DNA of 42,232 bases from a virus: positions 1 to 42,232 of IMG/VR virus record IMGVR_UViG_3300024054_000028. One strand, 5' to 3'. Below are positions 30,637-39,654 of this stretch, in pieces. A program made the position numbers and the translations under genes. How positions within the stretch are numbered: position 1 is the first letter of the stretch; each line of letters starts with the position of its first letter. The notes beneath the pieces were generated by a model. The model was not told the origin of the DNA. It did no database searches and saw only the letters and a program-made list of their open reading frames with translations.

Positions 30637-31931
30637 TGGCTGCGGGCTTCGACACGTCCATTTATAAGGTGCCCGAGCAGCCTGACCCGCTGAACCGGCT
30701 CACGGGGCTCCTTCAGATGCAGGGCGCCCTTCAGAGCCAGGAAATCCAGCGCGAGACGCTGAACCGACTTCGCTCGGAGCAGGCGGTAGGGCAAGCCTAC
30801 CAGCAGGCTGTCGGCCCTGACGGGCAAGTGGACATCAACAAGCTGGGTGGCATCATCGCGAAAGACCCGCGCGCGGCCTATGGCGCGTCGGCGGGGCTTC
30901 GGGATGCGATCACGGCTCGGGGCAATCAGATCGGTAATCAGCAGGCCGGCACCAGCCTCGGCATCACGCAGCAGGGACAGATTGCCAATGGCCTCGCCGG
31001 CCTCGTGACGAAGCCCAACTTAAGCCTCAACGACACCAATCAGTTCGTGGACCAACAGGTTGCGGCTGGCGTGATCCCGAAGGAGCGAGGCGACCAGATC
31101 AAGGGCGAGATGGCGGGTCTCAACGGACGCCAGTTGCGCCAGTACACCCTAAACCACTTCAACACCGTGTCCGGGATTAAAGCCGCTGATGCAGCGACTG
31201 TCGGAACGACGCCTGAGGGAGCCCCGGTCGTTGGTACGCAGGGCCAGCGGCTCGCTAAGACGGTGGAGCAGGGCGGCATTGTGCCTTCACTGGCGCCGGG
31301 GCAAGCCGAAGCGCAGGCGGTTGATCTGGAGGGTGCGGCCAAGCGCGGTCAGGCGCTCAATGAGCAAGCCGATCAGGTGCCGCAGCGCAAGGCAACGCTC
31401 AACAACATGCTCGGGCTGCTCAACGAGTTCAGTTCGGGCAAGGGGGCCAAGACGGAGGCGAACTACCGCTCTGCACTCGGCCGCTTCGGGCTCGACCCTG
31501 GAGCGAGCGTCACGGGCGCAACGGAGGAGTTCGCTAAGCTCGCCAACCAGATTGCGGCGCAGCAGGCGAGCCAACTCGGCACGACGGACCAGCAGCAGCG
31601 TACCGTCATGGGCGCCAATCCCTCGACCGAGTTCTCAAAACTCGGCAACGAGCGCGTCATCGCCGTGCTGAAGGGCAACGAGGACGCCATCGCGGCCAAG
31701 CGGGATGCGTTCCAGCGGTTTAAGGCTGCGAACCCGCAGGGCTCCTACGACCAGTTCTCCGCAGCCTTCAACCGCGACTTCGACCCGCGCGTGTTCCAGT
31801 ACCTGAACATGGGGAAGGCGCAGCGCGAGGATTTCCGCAAGAGCCTGTCTCCGACGCAGCAGGAGGTGTTCTCCCGCGCGGCAAAGACGGCGATTGCCAA
31901 CGGCTGGATCGGTGCCCCGAATGGCCAGTGA
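30636..31931 (+). CDS. ejection protein, P22 gp20-like position
   Basis: This 431-residue helical protein is rich in Gln and Ala (RLTGLLQMQGALQSQEIQRE, QIAAQQASQLGTTDQQQRT). The start ATG overlaps the gp7-like stop (TGATG). Position and composition, not sequence identity, suggest the second ejection protein. Confidence 0.7.
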   Translation: MAAGFDTSIYKVPEQPDPLNRLTGLLQMQGALQSQEIQRETLNRLRSEQAVGQAYQQAVGPDGQVDINKLGGIIAKDPRAAYGASAGLRDAITARGNQIGNQQAGTSLGITQQGQIANGLAGLVTKPNLSLNDTNQFVDQQVAAGVIPKERGDQIKGEMAGLNGRQLRQYTLNHFNTVSGIKAADAATVGTTPEGAPVVGTQGQRLAKTVEQGGIVPSLAPGQAEAQAVDLEGAAKRGQALNEQADQVPQRKATLNNMLGLLNEFSSGKGAKTEANYRSALGRFGLDPGASVTGATEEFAKLANQIAAQQASQLGTTDQQQRTVMGANPSTEFSKLGNERVIAVLKGNEDAIAAKRDAFQRFKAANPQGSYDQFSAAFNRDFDPRVFQYLNMGKAQREDFRKSLSPTQQEVFSRAAKTAIANGWIGAPNGQ

Positions 31932-34410
31932 CGACATGGATCGCGATTTCGCGATCCGGACCATGCTCGGTGAAGCGCGCAACCAGGGTGATGCCGGCCT
32001 CGCAGGCGTGGCGAGCGTCATCCTGAACCGTGCGGCCTCGGGCAAGTACGGCGGCTCGACCGCGACCGACGTCGTGCTCGCGCCTAGCCAATTCGAGCCG
32101 TGGCAGACGCGCCGAAGCGAGCTGCTGGCCATCAAGCGCACAGACCCGATGTATCAGCGGGCCGGGCAGATTTACGACATGGTGTCGTCAGGCGAGATCC
32201 CCGACATCACGGCCGGCGCGACACACTTCCTCAACAAGAAGGTCGTCATGGACCGCTCCGGCAAGCTGCCGAAGTGGGCTCAGGGCGAGGGTCAGGACAT
32301 CGGCGCGCACACCTTCCTCAAGCCGAACGGCGCGGTGAAGCGCGGGGCCTCCGCGCCGACTGCGGGCGACCTGTCGGGCTTCGACGCTTTGGATGCGCTT
32401 GCTGGCGGCGGAGAGAAGCCTGCTGCCCCTGCCGCTCTGGCTGCGACTGGTGGCGTACGGGTCTCTCTGCCGAACGCACCGACCGGCGAGAGCGGCGGCC
32501 TGGACGGGTTCGACGCGCTCGACAAGATCGCGACGGCCGGCGAGACGATCACGACCAAGCCGGAGCCCGGCTCATCGGCCGCGGCGGTCGGCGCTGGCAT
32601 CATCAGCGGCATTCCGGTCGTCGGCCCGACTGTCATGGACAAGGTGCAGCATGGCCTTGCTCATGTCCGCGCCTATTCCAGCGGCAAGCCCTACGATCAG
32701 GAGCTTGAGAACGTTCGGCAGTTCACGCAGGGCACCGCCGCAGAAAGTCCAAACGCCGAGACCTTCGGCAAGGTGCTCGGCGGGGTCGTCGGCCTCGCTC
32801 CTATTGCCTCGACCGGAGCGGGCGCGGCGGCTCTCGGCATGCGCGGCAACATGCTGACGCGCGCTCTGGCTGGCGGCGCGAGCGGCGCGGCTATCGGCGC
32901 AGCGGATGCTGCGGCACGAGGTGAGGATGCCGGCCGAGCAGCCGCAATGGGGTCGTTCATTGGCACTGGCACGCCGATTGTCGGCCGCGCCATTGGCATG
33001 GCTGCGGCGCCGGCCATTAACCGCCTTACCACCGCGGCTCAGAATACCTTCGGCGGCACCTCGCGGGCGAACAACGCGCTCTTGGCCGCGGTAGAAGCTA
33101 GCGGCCAGGACATCAGCGCGCTCCGTGCCGAGCTGGCCCGCAATCCGAATTTGGCGCTCGCTGATCTTAGCCCCGCTCTTCGTGAACAGGTCGTGGGATT
33201 GGCGCAGGGCGGTCCTCAAGCCGCAAAAATTCAGAACTGGGTTGCTGCTCGTCGGGGGGCGCAGGCAGGCCAACTTCGCGACTCCTTTGACGACGCGATC
33301 GGTGCCGCCCCAGACCCCGTTGCGCTCCGCGAGCAACTGGCCGGCGTCGCGAAGACGAACGCCGATGCGGCGTTCCGGCCGATCCTGAAGACCGCCAAGC
33401 CGGTTGATCTTGAGGGGCTGTCAGAGTCCACCCGCGCCCAAATCGCTCAAGCTCGGGAGCGTGTGCTGGCCCCCATGACGGACGATGCGCGAGCGGCACT
33501 ATCTGAGGCTGAGCAACTTCACCTCACTCAACAGCAATTGCGCAAGGAGGCGACTACGCTCGCGAGCAGCTCTACCGGCTCGGATCGTCTGGCGGCTGAT
33601 GGCATCCGGACCGTTCGCCAGCAACTCATCGACAGGATCGATACGGCTACGGGAGGCAAGTTCCGCCCTGCGCAAAAGCAGTTCGCCGACGACACGGCTG
33701 TACGCGAAGCGTTTGACGACGGCATGCAGGCTCTTGACCGTGTCAGGAGCGGTGCAAAAGGGCTTGAAAGCCGGCCAGAAGCGCTCCGCCGTGATTGGGC
33801 GGGAATGAGCGAGGCGCAGCGCGAAGCCTACCGAGAGGGCGTTCGGACGCAATTGGCGGCCACCATGAGTGCCAATCGCAACCCCGCCCGAGCCGGCGAG
33901 GCAATCACCGACGCCGATTTCAGCCGGCAGAAGCTCGCCATCATCTTCGGCGATGACGAGGCTGGCCGGCTCCTCCGAGCGGTGGAAGACAGCCGTCGCA
34001 TCGCGGATACGAACAACCGAGTGTTCAGCGGGTCTGATACGGCACAGCGACAAGCCGCGCGTGAAAGCGTGCGGGTGCGTGGTGATAGTGCCCCCGCGGC
34101 TGGCCTTGAAATGCCGGCGCTCGCCGGGATCGTTGGCGGACCGCAGGCCGCAGGTGTTTCCCTCTTGGCGAAGGGAGGCAACAAGCTGCTCGGCGCGATG
34201 GGAAGGCGCTCAGATTTGGCGCGTAACCGGATGCTAGCCGATGATCTGACGGCGGCCGGGCAGGGCGGTGAGGATGTGCTGAACCGCCTTGAAGCCTTCC
34301 TTGCCTCGCGTAGGGGCAACCCGATGAGGGTGCAAGGCGCCATCGAGCGCAGCGCGCCGCTCAATCTGTTGGTTCGGTCGGCGTCGCCGCAGCTAATCAC
34401 CGTACCGTAA
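31921..34410 (+). CDS. large ejection protein with N-terminal cell-wall hydrolase domain
   Basis: This 829-residue protein has a SleB/Hydrolase_2-like domain in residues 1-130 (RDFAIRTMLGEARNQGDAGL, VASVILNRA, FEPWQTRRSEL, ITAGATHFLNKKV), then a hydrophobic Gly/Ala region around 215-390 and long helices after it. The order matches P22 gp16, the last ejection protein, here joined to a muralytic domain that would open the peptidoglycan during DNA injection. It overlaps the preceding gene by 11 bases. Confidence 0.75.
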   Translation: MASDDMDRDFAIRTMLGEARNQGDAGLAGVASVILNRAASGKYGGSTATDVVLAPSQFEPWQTRRSELLAIKRTDPMYQRAGQIYDMVSSGEIPDITAGATHFLNKKVVMDRSGKLPKWAQGEGQDIGAHTFLKPNGAVKRGASAPTAGDLSGFDALDALAGGGEKPAAPAALAATGGVRVSLPNAPTGESGGLDGFDALDKIATAGETITTKPEPGSSAAAVGAGIISGIPVVGPTVMDKVQHGLAHVRAYSSGKPYDQELENVRQFTQGTAAESPNAETFGKVLGGVVGLAPIASTGAGAAALGMRGNMLTRALAGGASGAAIGAADAAARGEDAGRAAAMGSFIGTGTPIVGRAIGMAAAPAINRLTTAAQNTFGGTSRANNALLAAVEASGQDISALRAELARNPNLALADLSPALREQVVGLAQGGPQAAKIQNWVAARRGAQAGQLRDSFDDAIGAAPDPVALREQLAGVAKTNADAAFRPILKTAKPVDLEGLSESTRAQIAQARERVLAPMTDDARAALSEAEQLHLTQQQLRKEATTLASSSTGSDRLAADGIRTVRQQLIDRIDTATGGKFRPAQKQFADDTAVREAFDDGMQALDRVRSGAKGLESRPEALRRDWAGMSEAQREAYREGVRTQLAATMSANRNPARAGEAITDADFSRQKLAIIFGDDEAGRLLRAVEDSRRIADTNNRVFSGSDTAQRQAARESVRVRGDSAPAAGLEMPALAGIVGGPQAAGVSLLAKGGNKLLGAMGRRSDLARNRMLADDLTAAGQGGEDVLNRLEAFLASRRGNPMRVQGAIERSAPLNLLVRSASPQLITVP

Positions 34411-34563
34411 GGTTATGTAGGCGGCGCTGATGATTGCCATGACAGCGCCGCCGACACCAAATCCGATGCCGAAGTCGCGGCTGTAGCCATAAACCATGTG
34501 GTGCGCGAACCAGACGAACGCACCGAAGCCGGCAAGGCAGAGCAGGACGTAGAGAACGCGCAT
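34393..34563 (-). CDS. 56-residue membrane protein in a minus-strand cassette
   Basis: ATG at 34561-34563 overlaps the stop of the upstream small gene (TAATG). Two transmembrane helices: VLYVLLCLAGFGAFVWFAHH and GFGVGGAVMAIISAAYITL. Its 3' end overlaps the end of the ejection-protein gene by 18 bases, tail to tail. See the second cassette gene at 34563-34730. Confidence 0.65.
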   Translation of the reverse strand: MRVLYVLLCLAGFGAFVWFAHHMVYGYSRDFGIGFGVGGAVMAIISAAYITLRYGD

Positions 34564-34730
34564 TATAGCTTGGAAAAAATTGCGTTGATTAAATACAGCG
34601 CAGTCATAAGCGTCGAGTGCATGACCCATAATACAACGCCGGCGATGACTATAGCGTAAGCTGTCCGCCAAATGTCGGGGTCGGTGATCCCGCCCCATGT
34701 CGCGACCGTCTGAACGAAACCCGCGATCAC
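34563..34730 (-). CDS. 55-residue membrane protein in a minus-strand cassette
   Basis: From a GTG at 34728-34730 this frame encodes a protein with one or two membrane helices (WRTAYAIVIAGVVLWVMHST, LMTALYLINAIF). The coding DNA is less GC-rich than its surroundings (runs such as TTGATTAAATACAGCG on the complement), a sign of separate origin. In P22 the same place, between gene 16 and the tail spike, holds the membrane exclusion gene sieA in the immI region. Confidence 0.5.
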   Translation of the reverse strand: MIAGFVQTVATWGGITDPDIWRTAYAIVIAGVVLWVMHSTLMTALYLINAIFSKL

Positions 34731-34742
34731 CTTGAGGCCCCC

Positions 34743-36092
34743 ATGAACCGCATCTTCGCGGCGCTCCTCGCGCTCGTGTGCTTCTGCACGCCCTCATATA
34801 GTGCGACATTGCTGCCTCCTGGCAAGGTGACGTTCACCGACGCCAACGGCAAGCCGCTCTCCGGTGGAACCGTCGCCTTCTACCTGCCGAACACCACCAC
34901 GCCGAAACAGACGTGGCAGGATGCCGGGCAGACGGTGCTCAACACCAACCCGGTGAGGCTCGATAGCGCTGGCCGAGCCACTGTGTACGGCTCGGGAGCA
35001 TATCGCCAAATCGTCAAGGACGCCGCTGGCAACCTGATCTGGGATCAACTGACGGCCGACACGTCGTCCTCGCAAATCGCGTGGGGCGGCACGAGCACCG
35101 GGACGGCCAATTCGCAGTCGGTCTCGGCGACGAACTTTACCTCTGCCGATGGGCAGATTGTGGGGTTCATCGCCGGCTTTACGAACACCGGCCCGATGAC
35201 GGTTGTCGCGAATGGGTCCGCTCCGATCCCGGTACTGGTGGACGGGCAATCAGGCTCCGTCAGCCTCTCGGGTCAAGAGATCCGCCAAGGCGCCGCAATT
35301 CTCTTGATCTACGATGCGAGCCGTGGCGCTTTTCACCTTGCAACGGGAGCCGGCGGCTCATTCGGCTTCGGCGCACGCCAAAATTTGCCCGCCGCCAACG
35401 TCACGGATTTGGGGCTCATTCCGACCCACAACGTGCTGATTACCGGCAGCGCGACGATCACCTCCTTCGGCTCGTCCGCAGACCAGAACATCCCCCTGTA
35501 CGCCCTGACTTTCGGCGGGCCCTCAACCCTTGTTGGAAGCAACAGCCTGATCGTTCCGAGCGGTCGCTTGAGCGTCAATCAGGGCGACACAGCGTTCGCG
35601 ATGTACATTGGCTCGGGCTTCTGGGTTTTGCTGGCCTATCAGCCCGTCATCGACACCCGCAGCCCGCCGGGGATGATCATGGCCTATGGTGCGCAGAGTT
35701 GCCCTGCGGGCTGGCTCAACGCCGATGGGTCCGCACTCTCGCGCAGCACCTACCCCGCCCTCTTTGCCGCTATTGGCGGGGGATGGGGCGGCGGCGATGG
35801 CTCCACAACCTTTAACGTACCCGATCTACGCGGCTACTTCCTTCGGGGGCAGGATGGGGGCGCCGGCCGAGATCCGGGCAGAGACTTCGCCTCGGCGCAG
35901 GGCGATAGCGTCGGGCCGCACCAGCACGCCGTCCCGATGGCGACCGCAACGGCCGGATCGGGAACCACAAACGTGTTCGCCTATCCCCTAACCGGTGGGA
36001 CGCCATCCATCACAACGGTGGGTCAAGATCCCGTGTCCCTAGGCGAAACACGCCCGAAGAACGTCGCCGTTTGGTACTGCATCAAGTCATGA
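34743..36092 (+). CDS. tail fibre with collar domain and signal peptide
   Basis: This 449-residue protein starts with an export signal (MNRIFAALLALVCFCTPSYS, then A) and continues with a beta-rich particle-binding-like domain (TDANGKPLSGGTVAFYLPN ... RLDSAGRATVYGSGAYRQ), like the N terminus of phage fibres. Residues about 315-380 form a Tail Collar domain: PPGMIMAYGAQSCPAGWLNA, STYPALFAAIGGGWG, FNVPDLRGYFLRG. It ends NVAVWYCIKS. The second tail protein here with an apparent signal. Confidence 0.8.
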   Translation: MNRIFAALLALVCFCTPSYSATLLPPGKVTFTDANGKPLSGGTVAFYLPNTTTPKQTWQDAGQTVLNTNPVRLDSAGRATVYGSGAYRQIVKDAAGNLIWDQLTADTSSSQIAWGGTSTGTANSQSVSATNFTSADGQIVGFIAGFTNTGPMTVVANGSAPIPVLVDGQSGSVSLSGQEIRQGAAILLIYDASRGAFHLATGAGGSFGFGARQNLPAANVTDLGLIPTHNVLITGSATITSFGSSADQNIPLYALTFGGPSTLVGSNSLIVPSGRLSVNQGDTAFAMYIGSGFWVLLAYQPVIDTRSPPGMIMAYGAQSCPAGWLNADGSALSRSTYPALFAAIGGGWGGGDGSTTFNVPDLRGYFLRGQDGGAGRDPGRDFASAQGDSVGPHQHAVPMATATAGSGTTNVFAYPLTGGTPSITTVGQDPVSLGETRPKNVAVWYCIKS

Positions 36093-37675
36093 GGATGAAC
36101 ATGGTTTTCGCCCGCCGCGGAGTCCTTGCGGCCTCCTTTGCGCTCGGCTTGTCCGGCTCTGCTCTGGCGCAGTCCAAGGACGACGTTGCCGAAAGAATTA
36201 ATTCAACGCTTCCCGACAACGGGCGCGGGCAAATCACGGCTGCTGGCCTGCGGGGGCTTCTGACCTCGTTTAACGGGGCGAGAGGCGTTCCGAACGGTAT
36301 CGCTGAGTTGGGGCCGGATGGGCGCATCGTGCCGTCGCAGGGGCAGAGCACCTTCGCTCAGATGAAGCTGGGGCCGTCACTCTCGCCGCTCGATATGACG
36401 TTTGCCGGCACTCAGAACCCCAACGCCATCATGCTGGGCGTCGGCAATCAAGTTTCCTTCTGTCCGGCTCTGTCGTGCATCAAGGGCTCTTCCGACGTAG
36501 CGGACGTGCCGTCGTTTTACGATCATCAGCGCGCGTCGCTGCTTGTCTCCGCCCAGACGCAGGATGACGCCCACAGCGAAGAGCAGACCCTAGCCGTCAC
36601 GACGACGATCAATAAAGGGTTCATGAAGGAATACGCCGCGAACACGGCGTATTCGTTGGGCGACAACGTGAAGGTCGGCTCGGTCGTTTACCGCGTGGTT
36701 CAAGCCGGGACTACGGGCGCGAACTCGCAGCCTCAAGGCACCCGCCCCAATGCGGCCCAGAGCGGCCAGTACCAAGCGCAGGACGGCTCGGTCCGCTTCC
36801 TCTGGATCAACGACATCCCCATTGCGGGGAAGGTCGGCAGCTACTTTGAGACGAAGGTAGACGAGGGTGCCGGCGGCGCTTGGGGTGCGGCCTTCAACTA
36901 TCACCTGAACGCGGCGCCGAAGCCCGGCAACTTTTTCCAGGGTGTCGAGATCGATTATACCAATTCGGGTGGCAACTGCCCGATTGGCATTGACTGCACG
37001 GGCGTTCGGCTCGCCCTCGGCGGCAAGCAGATCACCCACGGCTTCTACCTCGAAGGCAGCACAACCGAGAACCCGACCTCAATCTGGGGCTTCCGGACAG
37101 CCGGCAGCAACCTTGCTCAGTTCGCGGCCATCGCAGAGGACAGCGGCTCGCCTGTCGGCCTCGGGTTCAACATTGGCGATTACGGCAGTCGAGCGAAAAA
37201 CACTCCGAGCGTGCATCATGAAGTTGCGGCTATTCAGGACAACTCCATCAGCCCGTTCGGGCTTTGGATCACAGGAAACAAGACCAACGCTGAAATCAAC
37301 CTCAATGGTGCCAGCCCGAAGGGGCTGACGATTTCGAACACGAAATCGTCCTCGGCTATCGAAGACACCAGCACCGCAAACGTTGGTATTCTCGTTGGTG
37401 GAACTAAGTCCCTCTCGGGCTTTCGTGACAGCAGCACGGCCCCGGTCGGAATGGCCCTCGCCGGCACCTACAGCACGGCGCAGATTGCGGGGAACGGCTT
37501 TTCCATCTCTCCTGATGGTTCCCTCGTGGTGCCGCGGATCAGGGAGACGGCACCACGAACCATTGCCTCTGCGACAACCGCTTGCACGCAAGGTGAGCGG
37601 GCCTATGACGCAAATTACGAATACCGCTGCGTCGATACAAACACTTGGAAGCGCGCCGCCCTCTCAAGCTGGTAG
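36089..37675 (+). CDS. second tail fibre-like protein with signal peptide
   Basis: This 528-residue protein starts ATGA-overlapping the previous gene. The N terminus FARRGVLAASFALGLSGSAL with AQ after it looks like a Sec or Tat signal (ARRGVL). Then comes INSTLPDNGRGQITAAGLRGLLTSF, a short domain often seen in tail fibres, a long beta-rich middle and a C-terminal CTQGERAYDANYEYRCVDTN pair of cysteines followed by Trp, reminiscent of the tail-spike end. It is probably a receptor-binding or virion surface protein. Confidence 0.65.
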   Translation: MRMNMVFARRGVLAASFALGLSGSALAQSKDDVAERINSTLPDNGRGQITAAGLRGLLTSFNGARGVPNGIAELGPDGRIVPSQGQSTFAQMKLGPSLSPLDMTFAGTQNPNAIMLGVGNQVSFCPALSCIKGSSDVADVPSFYDHQRASLLVSAQTQDDAHSEEQTLAVTTTINKGFMKEYAANTAYSLGDNVKVGSVVYRVVQAGTTGANSQPQGTRPNAAQSGQYQAQDGSVRFLWINDIPIAGKVGSYFETKVDEGAGGAWGAAFNYHLNAAPKPGNFFQGVEIDYTNSGGNCPIGIDCTGVRLALGGKQITHGFYLEGSTTENPTSIWGFRTAGSNLAQFAAIAEDSGSPVGLGFNIGDYGSRAKNTPSVHHEVAAIQDNSISPFGLWITGNKTNAEINLNGASPKGLTISNTKSSSAIEDTSTANVGILVGGTKSLSGFRDSSTAPVGMALAGTYSTAQIAGNGFSISPDGSLVVPRIRETAPRTIASATTACTQGERAYDANYEYRCVDTNTWKRAALSSW

Positions 37676-38626
37676 GGGCGCGCTCCATTCGCACTGCTTC
37701 GTCAGGGCAGCGGCGAACACCGCATTGAGGCGCAGCCGTTCCGCTTCAACGGGCGGGCCGTGGACGGCTACCGGGCGGCAGCGGCCCTTCATCTCTCGCT
37801 CGATGAGATCTGGGCTGACCAGCGCGCCGGTCGCCCCGTCGAACCAGGGGCGGGTGCCGAGATCGATGTAGCTTTCCGCGGGCAGGCCTTCGGCGAGCAG
37901 GATGTCGTGGGCGTCGAGTTCGACGTGCCAGTAGGTGACGCTCGCCACCTCGATGCGGGCGATGGAGGTGCCGTTGATCAGGCACATCACCGGCACGAGC
38001 ACGCCGCCTTCGTTCTTGGCATCGGCTCCTACCAAGACGGGGTGCCCTGAGGAGAGGAGAAGGCCGCGGGCAGGAAGCCCGCCGCCGAAAGCGCCTGCAC
38101 GGACGCGCACCGGCCGCTGATCGTATCCCGGTTCGTTGAGATGGCGACTGCCGATCCAAACGATGGGGCGGCAGCTACCCGAGGCCGTCACGGCGATGTC
38201 GCCTATGCGCAGGCCCTCAACGGCAACCTCGCCGCGCACGGTGCGGATCATCGTTCCGGTTGCGAAACAGACGCCGATGATGGTCAGATCGGTAAAATCA
38301 GCCGCCTCGGTTCGGTTGCCGAAAGTGCTGGACCTGAGAGTGGACACGCCATCGTTGCGACTGATGTTGTAGTTGGCTCCGCCCGCTTCAAATCCGATGC
38401 CCGCCCCACTGGCGACGTAGGAATAGACATTCCGCAATTGCGTCGCGAACAGAAGCCTGTTGTCGGCGCCGCCGAAGTTGGACAGGCCCGTGATGGGCTG
38501 GCCATTCACCGTTCCCGTGACGCCCGTGACGAACTGCTCGTTCAGCGTGCTTGTGGTGTCATCAGTCGTGAACGCTCCGGCAGCCGTAACAGTCGGCGTC
38601 GAGATCGTGAACGTGTGCTGAGCCAT
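37664..38626 (-). CDS. Hint-domain protein (Hint_2 type)
   Basis: This 320-residue minus-strand protein begins MAQHTFTISTPTVTAAGAFT with a beta-rich N half, then the Hint core: CFATGTMIRTVRGEVAVEGL with Cys120, LRIGDIAVTASGSCRPIVWIG, SSGHPVLV with His195 and HDILLAEGLPAESYID. Hint domains self-cleave or rearrange in hedgehog and intein proteins; Hint_2 proteins are common in alphaproteobacteria with unknown role. Longer starts exist at 38695 and 38779. Its minus orientation inside a plus-strand late operon marks it as an added gene, perhaps expressed in the lysogen. Confidence 0.75.
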   Translation of the reverse strand: MAQHTFTISTPTVTAAGAFTTDDTTSTLNEQFVTGVTGTVNGQPITGLSNFGGADNRLLFATQLRNVYSYVASGAGIGFEAGGANYNISRNDGVSTLRSSTFGNRTEAADFTDLTIIGVCFATGTMIRTVRGEVAVEGLRIGDIAVTASGSCRPIVWIGSRHLNEPGYDQRPVRVRAGAFGGGLPARGLLLSSGHPVLVGADAKNEGGVLVPVMCLINGTSIARIEVASVTYWHVELDAHDILLAEGLPAESYIDLGTRPWFDGATGALVSPDLIEREMKGRCRPVAVHGPPVEAERLRLNAVFAAALTKQCEWSAPLPA

Positions 38627-38744
38627 CGCCGAGTCGCCTGATCCCGTCAGAGGGGATGCAGTCTCGGCGCGAATGCTCACTAGAGTCGATGACATAAGCG
38701 CCACACCTGCGCGCCTACCCTTCCTGACAATCCGGAGAACACGA

Positions 38745-39356
38745 ATGGACCTGTCGCCCATCGGGCGCGCGGCTCTCAAGTCGCGCGAAGGCGAGGTGCT
38801 GACCGCCTATCTCGACACCGAGAAGGTTTGGACGATCGGCGTCGGGATCACGACGGCCTCGGGGCTGATCAAGGTGACGCCGGGGCTGACGATCACGGCG
38901 GCGACCAGCGACGCGCTCTTCACCGAAGCCGTGAAGGCATATGCCAAGCCGGTGAGTGCCCTCGGGCTGAAGCTCGAACAGCACCAGTTCGATGCGCTCG
39001 TGTCGCTATGCTTCAACATCGGCCAGGGCGGCTTTTCAGGCTCCACCGTCGTGCGTCGGCTGAAGGCGGGTGACATCTCGGGCGCGGCCGAAGCGATCCT
39101 GATGTGGAACAAGCCATCGGCGATCATCTCGCGCCGGCAGGGCGAGTACGACCAGTTTCGCACGCCCTATGCCGTAGCCCTGCCGAAAGCCCGGCGCGGA
39201 GACTGGTCGCCCGTGAAGGCGCCGAACTTCATGGCGCCCGTACCTGCCCCGGCGCCCGCTGTTCTTCCGAAGCCCGTCCCGCCTGTCGCTGAGGCGACCG
39301 TGAAGACCGGCGCCCTCGGCGGCTGGCTGTCCTCGCTGTTCCGGTGGGCTTCGTAA
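38745..39356 (+). CDS. endolysin, T4/P22-type lysozyme (GH24)
   Basis: This 203-residue enzyme cuts peptidoglycan at lysis. The catalytic triad order of T4 lysozyme is visible: Glu15, Asp24 and Thr30 in SREGEVLTAYLDTEKVWTIG, with the same spacing as E11-D20-T26. Then HQFDALVSLCFNIGQGGF and a Pro/Ala linker (APVPAPAPAVLPKPVPPV) lead to a short hydrophobic end (GGWLSSLFRW). No N-terminal signal, so it would need a holin. Confidence 0.9.
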   Translation: MDLSPIGRAALKSREGEVLTAYLDTEKVWTIGVGITTASGLIKVTPGLTITAATSDALFTEAVKAYAKPVSALGLKLEQHQFDALVSLCFNIGQGGFSGSTVVRRLKAGDISGAAEAILMWNKPSAIISRRQGEYDQFRTPYAVALPKARRGDWSPVKAPNFMAPVPAPAPAVLPKPVPPVAEATVKTGALGGWLSSLFRWAS

Positions 39357-39538
39357 TGGGCTGGGCTGCTCTCGTCCTTCTCGTCATCGGCTGTGCTCTG
39401 TTTTGGATGGCATGGAGCAACAACGCTCGCCCCACCAGTGCAGACGAACGGCTCGGGTCCGCGATCTTTGCCATCCTCGGGGCCGCCTGCCTCGGCTTGG
39501 CGTTCCTACTCTGGATGGCGTGGGTATCGTTTCGCTGA
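39356..39538 (+). CDS. holin-like two-span membrane protein
   Basis: This 60-residue protein overlaps the endolysin stop (TAATG). Two membrane helices (AALVLLVIGCALFWMAW and AIFAILGAACLGLAFLLWMA) are joined by a charged loop (NNARPTSADERLGS), which is a class II holin-like layout. No direct evidence of function beyond place and form. Confidence 0.6.
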   Translation: MGWAALVLLVIGCALFWMAWSNNARPTSADERLGSAIFAILGAACLGLAFLLWMAWVSFR

Positions 39539-39552
39539 GCCTTTGCCCCTCA

Positions 39553-39571
39553 CCCGCTGAACACAAGCGGG
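39553..39571 (+). other. hairpin in the lysis-region gap
   Basis: CCCGCT (39553-39558), loop GAACACA, AGCGGG (39566-39571): a 6-bp perfect stem in the gap 39539-39654, which otherwise shows no gene. Its left arm plus loop start, CCCGCTGAA, is identical to that of the leader hairpin at 13821. Confidence 0.45.
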
Positions 39572-39654
39572 CTTGCCTCTCACAAATCGGCTTTCGTTGA
39601 AGACAAGCCCCGCCGCCGGCCGGTTGCCGCGCACCTCCAGAACGAGACAACGAC

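Noticed and set aside
37935-38641. Plus-strand frames opposite the Hint gene
   Set aside because: Shadows: the minus-strand Hint protein has clear motifs over the whole stretch.
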